DNA from: Candidatus Delongbacteria bacterium
Lineage (GTDB): Bacteria > UBA4055
Length of the DNA stretch: 45,476 bases
Assembly: GCA_027858225.1 (NCBI GenBank)
Contig: JAQIDB010000073.1
Coordinates: forward strand, 1-45,476
Reading direction: 5' to 3'
The notes beneath the pieces were generated by a model, which made no database searches, was not told the origin of the DNA, and saw only the letters and a program-made list of their open reading frames with translations. Below are positions 9,111 to 18,115 of this stretch, in pieces (the first letter of the stretch is position 1; every line of letters starts with the position of its first letter). A program made the translations under genes and the position numbers.

Positions 9111-10358
9111 TTATTTTTCGACATCATGTTTTCTAAATGCAATCACTCTTTGAATGATCTTAGTTGGCTTGTACTTATGCTCAATATACTCACCGTTTTC
9201 TAAATTCTTCTTGTATGACCAATGATATTCGTTGGTTTCTTTCTGAAAAACAATATCCATATCAAATTTATCTAAATGATGAACATAAAATTTAGATATT
9301 TTATTGGTAATATCAGTCTTTTCAATGTTATTCGAAGTTATTGATGCTGTCTTAGGCCTATGAACTATCTCAATAACCTGACAATCGATAGTATCTGCTC
9401 TTGTAATTATTTTTTTATTCGGCAGTTTTCTGAACATGGCAAAATTGTGCCTAGATGGATTAGACTTACTTTCGTATTTTTTGACAATATTTTTTATGTC
9501 ATCACTGAATGTAAATTTGTATAGAAGTGAATCAGCACCGATCTCCCTACACACTTTGTCTTCATTAATATTCTTTTTCAAATCGTTTGATATCAATAGC
9601 CCGGAATATGATATAAATCCACTCTTATTCAGGTTGTACATAAAAACTAAAGGGTTGATATCTTTCAGTAAAACATCAAAATCAGTTTTGGGATTATCGA
9701 TCATAGCAAAGGTAGAAAGAACTTCGCTCTTAATAAAGCCAGTTATGAAACCTCCTTCATTGTTTCGATATTTTATTTTAGCAGTATCGTTAAATAATGA
9801 GTTAACAAATAACGAGTCAACAAAAACAAGGTCTCCTTTGGCAAGAATAGTTACTTCATTCCCAGATAAATTTTCCTCCAAAAAAACTTTTGAGTCTGAC
9901 GTTTTAATCCACCTGGGGTCAATTAAATTATTATCGATATTATTTTTCTCGGAACTATCCTGAGTAAATGATAAAAATGATCTGCCATAATACTTCATTC
10001 TTGAAATGGTTTTCTTCCTAACCCAGCCTTCGACTACATTTGAAGGAGAATCTATCAGTCTGATTTTTACAAACTTTTTCTTAGGACCAAGTTCTAAATA
10101 TTCTACAATGGAGTTTATGTTCAATGAATATTTAAGTTCAGCATTATTTTTAGGAGAATCATAAACTAATCCATTATCGATCTTTACTTTGTAAAAAATA
10201 GTTTCCAGAGAATCCGTTCTGAAGTTATTGAATGTAATACCGGTCTTAGTATCAACTATTGATTTCATAAGTTTAGCTTCCTGTGAGTAAACTATTGAAA
10301 CGAATGCTATACTTAATAGTATAATAGACAAATATTTACTTAGCGGCTTAATTGACAT
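9111..10358 (-). CDS. Exported protein with two SH3-like segments, function unknown
   Basis: The 415-residue protein has an N-terminal signal peptide (about residues 8-25, SIILLSIAFVSIVYSQ). The segment around residues 57-118 (VYDSP..., EYLELGPKKKFVKIRLID, VEGWVRKKTIS) looks like a bacterial SH3 (SH3b) domain. The segment around 155-215 (VFLEENLSGNEVTILAKGD, GFITGFIKSEVL) looks like a second, weaker one. The C-terminal half has no motif I recognise. SH3b domains often bind cell wall peptides, so an envelope role is an inference. CGGAG lies 7 bases before the ATG. It is monocistronic and convergent with the ABC/CPBP gene. Confidence 0.7.
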   Translation of the reverse strand: MSIKPLSKYLSIILLSIAFVSIVYSQEAKLMKSIVDTKTGITFNNFRTDSLETIFYKVKIDNGLVYDSPKNNAELKYSLNINSIVEYLELGPKKKFVKIRLIDSPSNVVEGWVRKKTISRMKYYGRSFLSFTQDSSEKNNIDNNLIDPRWIKTSDSKVFLEENLSGNEVTILAKGDLVFVDSLFVNSLFNDTAKIKYRNNEGGFITGFIKSEVLSTFAMIDNPKTDFDVLLKDINPLVFMYNLNKSGFISYSGLLISNDLKKNINEDKVCREIGADSLLYKFTFSDDIKNIVKKYESKSNPSRHNFAMFRKLPNKKIITRADTIDCQVIEIVHRPKTASITSNNIEKTDITNKISKFYVHHLDKFDMDIVFQKETNEYHWSYKKNLENGEYIEHKYKPTKIIQRVIAFRKHDVEK

Positions 10359-10629
10359 GTGAATTCTCCGTGTATATTTGTTAGTTTAACTATAAATGTT
10401 CACTTTGTTGTGTATTTAATAGTATAATAATGAATGTCTTCTTTTATATGATTGTTTGTATAGCGATAAAAATTTACTTCTTTGGTTTCAAAATGTCAAT
10501 ACCCTACATTATTTAATAATTTTCAATAAATATTTTAAGAGAGTTTGTACTTCTTGTTTCAACGATTGTTTCAATATTTCTATTCGCATTAGTTTTCAAA
10601 AAAAAATAAAAAAATATGATATAAAGCAT

Positions 10630-10658
10630 TTGAAAAAAAAAGGACAATGCTGTATATT
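10630..10658 (+). promoter_or_regulatory. Distal promoter-like site of the envelope operon
   Basis: TTGAAA (10630-10635), a 17-bp spacer and TATATT (10653-10658) match the pattern at other gene starts in the window. A transcript from here would have a leader of about 200 nt that includes the hairpin at 10678-10692 and the strong SD at 10709-10717. Confidence 0.5.
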
Positions 10659-10708
10659 TCGATATAGTAGTGTCATAGGATTGTAAAAATCCGGAGATAT
10701 GCAAATGG

Positions 10709-10746
10709 TAAGGAGGTTGAAAACATATGCTAATTCATTGAAATAA
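10709..10746 (+). promoter_or_regulatory. Isolated strong SD with tiny open frames in the operon leader
   Basis: TAAGGAGGT is a near-complete complement of the 16S rRNA 3' end. Ten bases after AGGAGG lies an ATG (10727) that opens only four codons (M-L-I-H) before TGA. A second frame from ATG 10699 gives 15 codons ending in TAA at 10746. The flanking ATATG (10697-10701) and CATAT (10724-10728) could pair and place the SD in a loop. A translated leader peptide or a ribosome standby site is possible; neither is demonstrated. Confidence 0.3.
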
Positions 10747-10759
10747 ATTTGTTTTTAGT

Positions 10760-10788
10760 TTGCATATTTTTTTTTGACATGCTATATT
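10760..10788 (+). promoter_or_regulatory. Proximal promoter-like site of the envelope operon
   Basis: TATATT (10783-10788) is preceded by TGC, giving an extended -10, and by a weak -35 TTGCAT (10760-10765) at 17 bp. A perfect TTGACA at 10774-10779 lies too close to serve this -10. The predicted leader is about 70 nt. Confidence 0.35.
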
Positions 10789-10864
10789 ATCCCAAACCTT
10801 GAAACAGTTAAGGTTTTGTAGCGCTATTAATATAAACTTAATTAATAAACAAATGGAGCCAACT

Positions 10865-13800
10865 ATGAAAAGAAGTATCGTCATTTTGATGATCGCCCTC
10901 TTCTCCTCTATTCTTTTTTCAGGTACTACCGGAAAGATAAAAGGTATCGTAACTGATGAGAATGGCGAACCTTTAGAAGGTGCTAATATCATGGTAGTAG
11001 GTAAAACTTGGGGTGCTGAAACTGATGAAGATGGTTATTACTATATCATCGGTGTCAGAGCAGGTACTTATCAAGTAAAATGTCAGTACATTGGATACTC
11101 TCCAAAGACAGTCGCCAACCTTAAGGTAAGAGTAGGCCTAACGTCTTCTCAAAACTATAAGTTAGTTTCAGAAGCGATTGAGATTGGTGAAATGGAAATT
11201 ACAGTATACCAAGATGAAAAAGTAGAAATGGATGTGACAACTTCTGTTAGGAGTGTTAACATGGGTACTATGGGTACACAAGCTGTTACTGAAGTTTCAG
11301 ACGTTCTTAATAACGAAGCGGGTATCAAGAAAGATGCTGACGGAGGATTGCACTTTAGAGGTGGTAGGTCCGGAGAGGTAAGTTATGTTATTGATGGTAT
11401 ATCTGTTGGAGATCCAACGGGTGCTAAAGATGCTCCGGTATCCATAAATTTTGCAAATGTTGAATCTTTCAATATTCAAAAAGGTGTACCTGATGCAGAA
11501 TATGGTGATGCACTTTCTGGAAGTGTGAATATTGTGATGAAAATTGGTGATCAAGATAAAACTTCCGGACATGTAAAATATACTACGGATTCTTTCTTAG
11601 GGGATAGTAAGCTGGACTACACAAGAGGTGAGTTTAGCATTAGTGGTCCTATTCCTATACCTGGCATGTCAGAAAAACCTACTTACTATATTGCTACAGA
11701 TCTTACGACTCAAAATGGATTTTCACAGTCGTATAGAGATTTAGGAGATAGGGATGGGGATTATTACGAATTTGGAGATTTTGATATTACTAATCTTGGA
11801 TTTGACGTAGCTCAAAAAAGGGAAAATAATTTTAACATCATCTTTAAAACAGCTTATCAAATAACTCCAAAAATGAGTGTGTCTACGTCTTATACCGCAT
11901 CAAGATCTCACGATTATGATTTTTCTTGGCTTTATAGATATACTCCACAAACAGCTAATGAAGTTATTACAGATGTAGCGGTATTTAACGTGAGTTTTAA
12001 ACACACGATAAACCAACAAAGTTACTATGACTTAATCTTTTCATATTATAATAGGAAATTGGAAAGTCTTCCGGGAGGAAACTTACCAACTGATTTTGTT
12101 TTTGAGGACGAAACTGATCAATTCAGTTTATATGGAGATATGTTAAGTAATAATATCAGAGACGGTGGTGACGCCGAAGGGTATTTTGATTTAAATCTAA
12201 ATGGCTATTTTGATAGAGAGTATTTTATTGATGCGAATGGAAATAGTAATTATGATATGGGTGAAGATTTTGTAGATGCGGACAATAACGGTCTTTACGA
12301 TGGTGATGGTCTTTTCGATTCTGGAGGTTCATCAGCTAATAATGAATGGGATTATTGGGAGGCAGGACAATCTTTCAGTGGTTTTGTCGGAGGTGATTTT
12401 ACAACAGTCGGAGGTGTTTCAGTTACAGTTCCCGGAACGATGACTTCGAATATTTATAATAACTCTTTCGATATTGTTGAAGGATATATTGATCAAAATC
12501 TCAGTGGACATTATGAGAAGGATATTTACGACGAAGGGTTACAGGGTTCTTATGAACATTATGTTGACGGTGACCATTTCTTTGATACAGGAGAGCCGTA
12601 TATTGATCAGAAAAGATTAATGCTGACTACTTCTGGAATTAAAGCAATTTCTAATAAAATTTGGAATGAGGCAACGACAGAAACTTTTGCGCTTAAAACA
12701 TTTAAAGCTGATGATGATTCATTGGTGAATGATAATTTAGCAGGAGGATTAGATTCTTGGTTCTGGTCAGCTTTAGCTGAACATGAGAGCAATAACTACT
12801 ACAATGCGTCTTACAGCACAAGAAACAGTGGCACTTATGAAATAGAAATTGAATTGGATGTATCTGATCCAATAACTGGTGTGCCATATTACTATACTAT
12901 AATGGTGTACGATCAAATGATCGACATTGACTACTCTAAAGAGTCATTCCTTGACCTTAGATCTTCATTAGGATCTTCAGCGCAGCCAAACCCAAGATTA
13001 AATTTGGTGTATGACAAACAATGGAATGGTGTGTTTGATGAATTTGAGGCATATTCTAAATTTAGACCAAATGGTTCGAGTACTGATGAATCTAATTTGG
13101 GATGGACGACAGGTCATTCCTATGCAGATAATCCTTCCGACTATGTTGAATATGTTGGTTCATACGTGATTTATAAAGCTCCAACAAGTGTATTGGTTGA
13201 TGGAAACCTAATCAATATGTATGACGAGACTCCTAATGTAGCAACTATCCCTTTAGACTCGTATTCTACATGGATTAACAACAATGGGGATGTTAATAGT
13301 ACATATAATGTAGCAAATAATATGCACGATGATGGTGAAAGTTTTGAAGATTATAATAGTAACGGTGTTTGGAACTTGAATCCTGGATTTTTGTTGCCAG
13401 ACGAGTATTATGATGGAACGAGATATCAACTTTTTGACAATACCGTTTATAAATTGAAAGGTAATTATACAAACCAGTTGAATAAGTTCCATATGATAAA
13501 AACAGGTTTTGAATTAGCATTGAATGAGTTGGATTATTACAGTAATACTAATCCTTATTACGCTTATGATACTGCTAACCAGGAAGTAATCGAAGGAGAT
13601 CCATTTCCTGAGAACGGAGAAACAAAAACATATTATCAATACAAGCCAATTGAATTTTCAATGTATGTTCAAGATAAAATGGAATTTGAAGATCTAGTTG
13701 TTAACGCAGGAATTAGACTTGATATGAGGTCATTAGATCAAGATGCGATTGATTATTATGAATCTAAATACAATTCAGAAGGTTCAGATCAATTTGGATA

Positions 13801-14809
13801 TGAAGAAGAACTAGAGCCTACAATCTATGCAATAAGTCCGAGATTTGGTATTTCTCATTCTATCTCTGAAAGTTCAAAGTTGTTTTTCTCGTACGGTCAT
13901 TTATATATGAAGCCTAGTTATACAGCAGTATTTGCACCTAATGCAACAACTGATACTAACCCATTGTTTGGTAATATGAACCTTGGTTATGAAAGAAATG
14001 TTCAATACGAACTTGGGGTTGTAAATGAATTAGGATTGTACTTAGTTGATATTACAGGATACTTCAAAGATATCTACGATATGATAAATACAAAAACTTA
14101 CGATTATGGCTCTCACCTTGCTTCAGTTTACTATAATTCAGATTACGGTAAATCTAGAGGAGTTGAGATTGCAGTTGATAGAAGTCTGCAAAACCATTAT
14201 TTGTGGGGTGTTAACTACGTACTAGCCTATGCTTATGGTAAATCATCAGATGCGGAATCTAATTTTGATACTGATATAACTGACGATGATGAAACTGAAC
14301 TTATAATAAAAGAATATCCATTGATATGGGATGAAAGACATCAGATATCTTCATACTTTACATTGATGTTTGGTAAAGGTGAAACTTTGTTCGATATTCC
14401 TTATACTGATAATTGGTCTATTGGAATGAATACAAGTTTTGGAAGTGGTACACCTTTTACACCTTCTGCAGAATTCTATGATGGGGACGTTGCTTCAGAG
14501 GATATTCAGATAAATTCTGAGAGAATGCCTTGGACATCGAGTACTGATCTTAAAATTTCTAAGACTTTTGCATTTACCGGTGAAAATAATGTATCTTATG
14601 GAAATCTTAAATTCGATTTCAATATTTACAATTTGTTTAACAAGATAAATGTTCTAGAAGTATACGAAGATACAGGAAGTTGGTCAGAAAGAAGTGATCT
14701 TTTTTATACCGCGAATTCAACACAGTCTAATTTTTCAGATTTCTATACAGATTTGTCAAATATTGCCGAAAGAAGACATTATAGATTTGGTGTAAGTTAC
14801 GCTTGGTAA
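10865..14809 (+). CDS. TonB-dependent receptor-like outer membrane barrel with calcium-loop insertions
   Basis: The 1314-residue protein has a signal peptide (MKRSIVILMIALFSSILFSG). A carboxypeptidase-regulatory beta-sandwich follows (about 22-105: GKIKGIVTDENGEPLEGANI, YIIGVRAGTY), then a plug domain (about 130-235: VSDVLNNEAGI, LHFRGGRSGEVSYVIDG, GDALSGSVNIV) and a large beta barrel ending in aromatic Trp (RFGVSYAW). Two clusters of acidic DxNxNGxxD loops (about 442-485 and 543-583, plus DYNSNGVWN at 829) look like calcium-binding loops inserted in extracellular regions. I see no clear TonB box, so energy-coupled transport is uncertain. An open frame reaches TTG 10799, but GGAG at 10855-10858 and the signal peptide select ATG 10865. 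It is first in a five-gene operon. Confidence 0.87.
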   Translation: MKRSIVILMIALFSSILFSGTTGKIKGIVTDENGEPLEGANIMVVGKTWGAETDEDGYYYIIGVRAGTYQVKCQYIGYSPKTVANLKVRVGLTSSQNYKLVSEAIEIGEMEITVYQDEKVEMDVTTSVRSVNMGTMGTQAVTEVSDVLNNEAGIKKDADGGLHFRGGRSGEVSYVIDGISVGDPTGAKDAPVSINFANVESFNIQKGVPDAEYGDALSGSVNIVMKIGDQDKTSGHVKYTTDSFLGDSKLDYTRGEFSISGPIPIPGMSEKPTYYIATDLTTQNGFSQSYRDLGDRDGDYYEFGDFDITNLGFDVAQKRENNFNIIFKTAYQITPKMSVSTSYTASRSHDYDFSWLYRYTPQTANEVITDVAVFNVSFKHTINQQSYYDLIFSYYNRKLESLPGGNLPTDFVFEDETDQFSLYGDMLSNNIRDGGDAEGYFDLNLNGYFDREYFIDANGNSNYDMGEDFVDADNNGLYDGDGLFDSGGSSANNEWDYWEAGQSFSGFVGGDFTTVGGVSVTVPGTMTSNIYNNSFDIVEGYIDQNLSGHYEKDIYDEGLQGSYEHYVDGDHFFDTGEPYIDQKRLMLTTSGIKAISNKIWNEATTETFALKTFKADDDSLVNDNLAGGLDSWFWSALAEHESNNYYNASYSTRNSGTYEIEIELDVSDPITGVPYYYTIMVYDQMIDIDYSKESFLDLRSSLGSSAQPNPRLNLVYDKQWNGVFDEFEAYSKFRPNGSSTDESNLGWTTGHSYADNPSDYVEYVGSYVIYKAPTSVLVDGNLINMYDETPNVATIPLDSYSTWINNNGDVNSTYNVANNMHDDGESFEDYNSNGVWNLNPGFLLPDEYYDGTRYQLFDNTVYKLKGNYTNQLNKFHMIKTGFELALNELDYYSNTNPYYAYDTANQEVIEGDPFPENGETKTYYQYKPIEFSMYVQDKMEFEDLVVNAGIRLDMRSLDQDAIDYYESKYNSEGSDQFGYEEELEPTIYAISPRFGISHSISESSKLFFSYGHLYMKPSYTAVFAPNATTDTNPLFGNMNLGYERNVQYELGVVNELGLYLVDITGYFKDIYDMINTKTYDYGSHLASVYYNSDYGKSRGVEIAVDRSLQNHYLWGVNYVLAYAYGKSSDAESNFDTDITDDDETELIIKEYPLIWDERHQISSYFTLMFGKGETLFDIPYTDNWSIGMNTSFGSGTPFTPSAEFYDGDVASEDIQINSERMPWTSSTDLKISKTFAFTGENNVSYGNLKFDFNIYNLFNKINVLEVYEDTGSWSERSDLFYTANSTQSNFSDFYTDLSNIAERRHYRFGVSYAW

Positions 14810-14842
14810 AAGATTAAAATTAAATAATTAGGAGACTGATTA

Positions 14843-17800
14843 ATGAAAATATATAAGCGAATATCTACCATTCTTTTGTTGGTGGCCTTTATATCTTCTT
14901 TTGCTAAGGCAGCACCGGAGAAAATGAATGCAGGTAGTGATATGAAAGTAGTTCAAGATTCGAAGTTGCTAAGACCGGAACTTTACAACAGGACTCATAG
15001 AGCAGGATTATTGTGGATGAATTTAACAAATGCCGGTTATTACGGCAACCCAGATGGATTGATCGATCCATGTACGGGTTCAGTAGCACCATCAGGAGAA
15101 TTACACTCTGGAAATGTTGCGGACTTCTTGTTTGTTGGAGGTCTGTTATTTGGGGGGTATTTGGATTCTACTCAAGTTGAAATTTCTGGTGTTGAATCAA
15201 GTATATTTCAAGGTCCATTGGTTACATCATCTTATGATGGTTGGGTGGGAGATCCTATGGCCAAAGAAATGTGGGCTGTTGATTTTGTAGATGATCCAAG
15301 TGGATTGACACTGGGTAAAATAAGAGAATCTTCAAATATTGAAGGGAAAAAGAGTTGCTTATTCGAAGAAGTTTATGATCCGGCTTCTACTGCAGAAGAG
15401 CAATTTAACACAATGTATACTGACAGATATGTAGATCAAACTTATACAGGGTGGGATCTTAATGATAATCGTAATCATATTCCACTAGGTATAGAAGTAA
15501 GACAAAAGAGTTATGCATGGTCTTTTGATTATGCTCAAAAATTCATCATTATAGACTATACATTATATAACGAAAATGCTGATGGCAACGATATCTATGA
15601 CTTCTTTATGGGTATGTATCTTGATTGTGATATTGGTATGATCAATTCAACTTGGGATGAGAATGCAGCGGATGATCTTGGTGGATTTATTCAAAAATGG
15701 GATGGATATAAAGATCCTGCTACGAATGAATATAAAACTGTTGATCTAAACCTTGCATGGGCTGCAGATAACGATGGAAGAAATTATACAGGAGAGTATT
15801 ATTTAGGTACTGATGTTGAACCCGGAGCTGATAGTCCATTAGATGGTGGTACCGGTATTGTAACAATTAGAGTTCTAAGAAATCCAAATCCTGATTTAAA
15901 GTATGCTTTCAATTTATATGCTGCAGACTCAGATGATGAAGGTAAAGATTGGGGACCTCACTGGAAAACAGACCTACATGATGACTGGGCTTATGATCTT
16001 ACTCCTATGCAAAAAGGTTATGATGATACTAACCATGATGGTTTATTTAATGATGGTGGAGAATTTTTATACAATGGAAGAACAGAAGGAAGACCAATAG
16101 GAGATAGAGGTAAGTATATGGTTATGTCAAATGATGAGTTTGATTATAATCAATATGACATTATAGATGTTCATTTGGGAAGATTTAGTGATCCTGATTA
16201 TGTAGAGGATGGTTCACCATTTGCCCAAGAGGATAAATGGCAACCATGGATACTTCCGGCAGATGTACAGCCAGGTGAAGTTGCTGATGGAGATCTTGAA
16301 ACTAGAAATGACCTTGCAAATGGTGCGGATGTAAAATATGTTCTTTCATTCGGTCCTCTTGGAACTGAAGACTATCAAAATGTAGCTTACGATTCAGATA
16401 ATAATGGAAGTATAGATTCATATATGAATAAGAATATCTGGAGATTTGCTTATAAGGATTCTATTAAGCTTACATTGGCATTTATTGTTAGTGACGGATT
16501 CCATAAATCTCTAGAACAAGATCCAAATTATTATGGACAGGAAGGTGCGATGGATCCCACAACAGGAATAGATCCGTCATATTATGATGCAGGTTGGGAT
16601 GATGCGTTGTATAATGTTTTATGGGCAGAAAGAGTTTATGACATACCAATGTATGATACTCCTGTTAAGAGTGATGTTTACCCTGACGGAATCGGTGATG
16701 GCTGGTTTGGTGAAGATGTAGGTGAAGATGGTATTTATGCTGATACAAGAAATACTACCGAATGTTGGTGGACGGATCCAATAGTTCAATATGGTGCTCC
16801 AGATGCAGGAGAAGGTAATATGGAGATGGATGATTTTACTACTCCATTTACTGACACGTATGGTCATTTAGCAAGTAATGAAGACAACCTTTTACCATAC
16901 GGAAATGAAATCTTTGTTAATGGTGCTAATATTGATTATGAAATTACAGGTACTAGCACTGGTGGTTACAAAGACGGTTATGGATATATGGTTAAATATA
17001 ATAATTTGATTGATCCAAGTTCAGAAGTACCACAAGGTGATTGGGTAAGATATGGATTTGACAACGACAAAATGGATGCTGGAGATGGAGTACCTGATTT
17101 TACAGGTCCACCACCACCACCTTCACCACAAATTGAAGTATCCTATAATAACAGCGACATAATCGTAGAATGGGCATCTGTTGAATTTTCTGAATCAGAT
17201 GGTGTCGAGGCTATTTCAGGACCTGAAATGATAAAAGATCCTTTTACCAGAATAGTGGATTTTGAAGGTTACCAAGTACAAGTTTCTCCTGATGATCTTT
17301 CGATAAATTTCATAGAGGTCTTGAGCGTGGATGAAGAAGATTATACATACGTAAACGTTGCCGAAGTTGGTGATTATTTATGTTCACCATTTTCTAAGGA
17401 AAGATATGATTACCTTGTATCTACAGATTCAACGCAAATTTATCAAGACGGTAAAATATGGATATTAACTGCTTTCGGAGATAATAGAGATATGACATCT
17501 TCTTACGCAGAAGAAGGAATGTATGAGTATAGTGCTACTCCGGCAACAAAGATTATTAACAATACAGATACAATTGATTATTTCAAATATAAATTTATAT
17601 TGAAAGATAAATTATATGCTTCACAGAGCTATATTTCCGTAACATCATCTGATTTTGGTGATCCTGATTCGGGAACTCCGGCATTACAGTCAAGTCCGTC
17701 AGTTAACCAAGTATCTGTTATACCGACAAAGTTTTCCGGAAGAGATGATGTAAGGGTAGTACCAAACCCATATAGAGCAGATGTTGATTACGAAGAACTA

Positions 17801-18103
17801 AACTGGGAAAATTATAACACTGATGATGAGTGGAATGAGCAACAAAGAAAAATACTCTTTATGAACATACCTTTTGAATCAATCGTACGAATATACACTT
17901 TGGCCGGTGATCTAGTGAAGACAATTGGTCATAACGGAAATTCAAGAGATGGTGAAAAGTATCAATATGGTGAATATGGAGCTGCATGGGATCTTATAAA
18001 TGAAAATGATCAAGCAGTAGTATCCGGGATATATTTATTTAGTGTTCAAGATGTTAACGATGACAGCTATGAATATATCGGTAAATTTGTAATTATTAAA
18101 TAA
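14843..18103 (+). CDS. Large exported protein B, paralogue of the protein at 3873
   Basis: The 1086-residue protein has a signal peptide ending near AKA (MKIYKRISTILLLVAFISSF...). It aligns along its whole length with the 1070-residue protein A: NRTHRAGLLWMNLTN, DPCTGSVA, IFQGPLV, GLTLGKIRESSNIEGK, HIPLGIEVRQ, DWGPHWKT, YMVMSNDEFD, LSFGPLG, the hinge GPPPPPSP (755-762) and the C-terminal module. That module starts with VVPNPYR near 972 and includes RIYTLAGDLVKTIGHNGN and VSGIYLFSV. Function is unknown. The conserved tail suggests delivery to, or anchoring at, the surface. TTAGGAGAC is the SD. It lies 33 bp after the barrel gene and 12 bp before the lipoprotein gene, so it is made with both. 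Confidence 0.87.
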   Translation: MKIYKRISTILLLVAFISSFAKAAPEKMNAGSDMKVVQDSKLLRPELYNRTHRAGLLWMNLTNAGYYGNPDGLIDPCTGSVAPSGELHSGNVADFLFVGGLLFGGYLDSTQVEISGVESSIFQGPLVTSSYDGWVGDPMAKEMWAVDFVDDPSGLTLGKIRESSNIEGKKSCLFEEVYDPASTAEEQFNTMYTDRYVDQTYTGWDLNDNRNHIPLGIEVRQKSYAWSFDYAQKFIIIDYTLYNENADGNDIYDFFMGMYLDCDIGMINSTWDENAADDLGGFIQKWDGYKDPATNEYKTVDLNLAWAADNDGRNYTGEYYLGTDVEPGADSPLDGGTGIVTIRVLRNPNPDLKYAFNLYAADSDDEGKDWGPHWKTDLHDDWAYDLTPMQKGYDDTNHDGLFNDGGEFLYNGRTEGRPIGDRGKYMVMSNDEFDYNQYDIIDVHLGRFSDPDYVEDGSPFAQEDKWQPWILPADVQPGEVADGDLETRNDLANGADVKYVLSFGPLGTEDYQNVAYDSDNNGSIDSYMNKNIWRFAYKDSIKLTLAFIVSDGFHKSLEQDPNYYGQEGAMDPTTGIDPSYYDAGWDDALYNVLWAERVYDIPMYDTPVKSDVYPDGIGDGWFGEDVGEDGIYADTRNTTECWWTDPIVQYGAPDAGEGNMEMDDFTTPFTDTYGHLASNEDNLLPYGNEIFVNGANIDYEITGTSTGGYKDGYGYMVKYNNLIDPSSEVPQGDWVRYGFDNDKMDAGDGVPDFTGPPPPPSPQIEVSYNNSDIIVEWASVEFSESDGVEAISGPEMIKDPFTRIVDFEGYQVQVSPDDLSINFIEVLSVDEEDYTYVNVAEVGDYLCSPFSKERYDYLVSTDSTQIYQDGKIWILTAFGDNRDMTSSYAEEGMYEYSATPATKIINNTDTIDYFKYKFILKDKLYASQSYISVTSSDFGDPDSGTPALQSSPSVNQVSVIPTKFSGRDDVRVVPNPYRADVDYEELNWENYNTDDEWNEQQRKILFMNIPFESIVRIYTLAGDLVKTIGHNGNSRDGEKYQYGEYGAAWDLINENDQAVVSGIYLFSVQDVNDDSYEYIGKFVIIK

Positions 18104-18115
18104 TGGAGTACGGAA

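Larger units (their letters stand above)
10359..10864. other. Long non-coding divergent region upstream of the envelope operon
   Basis: This 506-bp, very AT-rich stretch separates the minus-strand SH3-like gene from the plus-strand TonB-receptor-like gene. It holds two promoter-like sites for the rightward operon (10630-10658 and 10760-10788), a small hairpin GGATT-GTAAA-AATCC (10678-10692), and an extended SD sequence TAAGGAGGT (10709-10717) followed by very short open frames. I see no credible longer gene. Open frames of about 60-85 codons here are low-complexity and lack support. Confidence 0.6.

Noticed and set aside
9436-9963. 175-codon plus-strand frame inside the SH3-like gene
   Set aside because: It is antisense to a gene with signal peptide and SD, lacks motifs and looks like a composition shadow.
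10799-10864. Upstream TTG extension of the TonB-type barrel gene
   Set aside because: It would put 22 extra residues before a clear signal peptide. GGAG at 10855-10858 is correctly placed for ATG 10865.
10456-10992. Open frames of 60-85 codons on both strands in the long intergenic region
   Set aside because: They are low-complexity (Phe/Ile/Lys-rich), overlap each other and promoter-like sites, and have no SD or recognisable motif.
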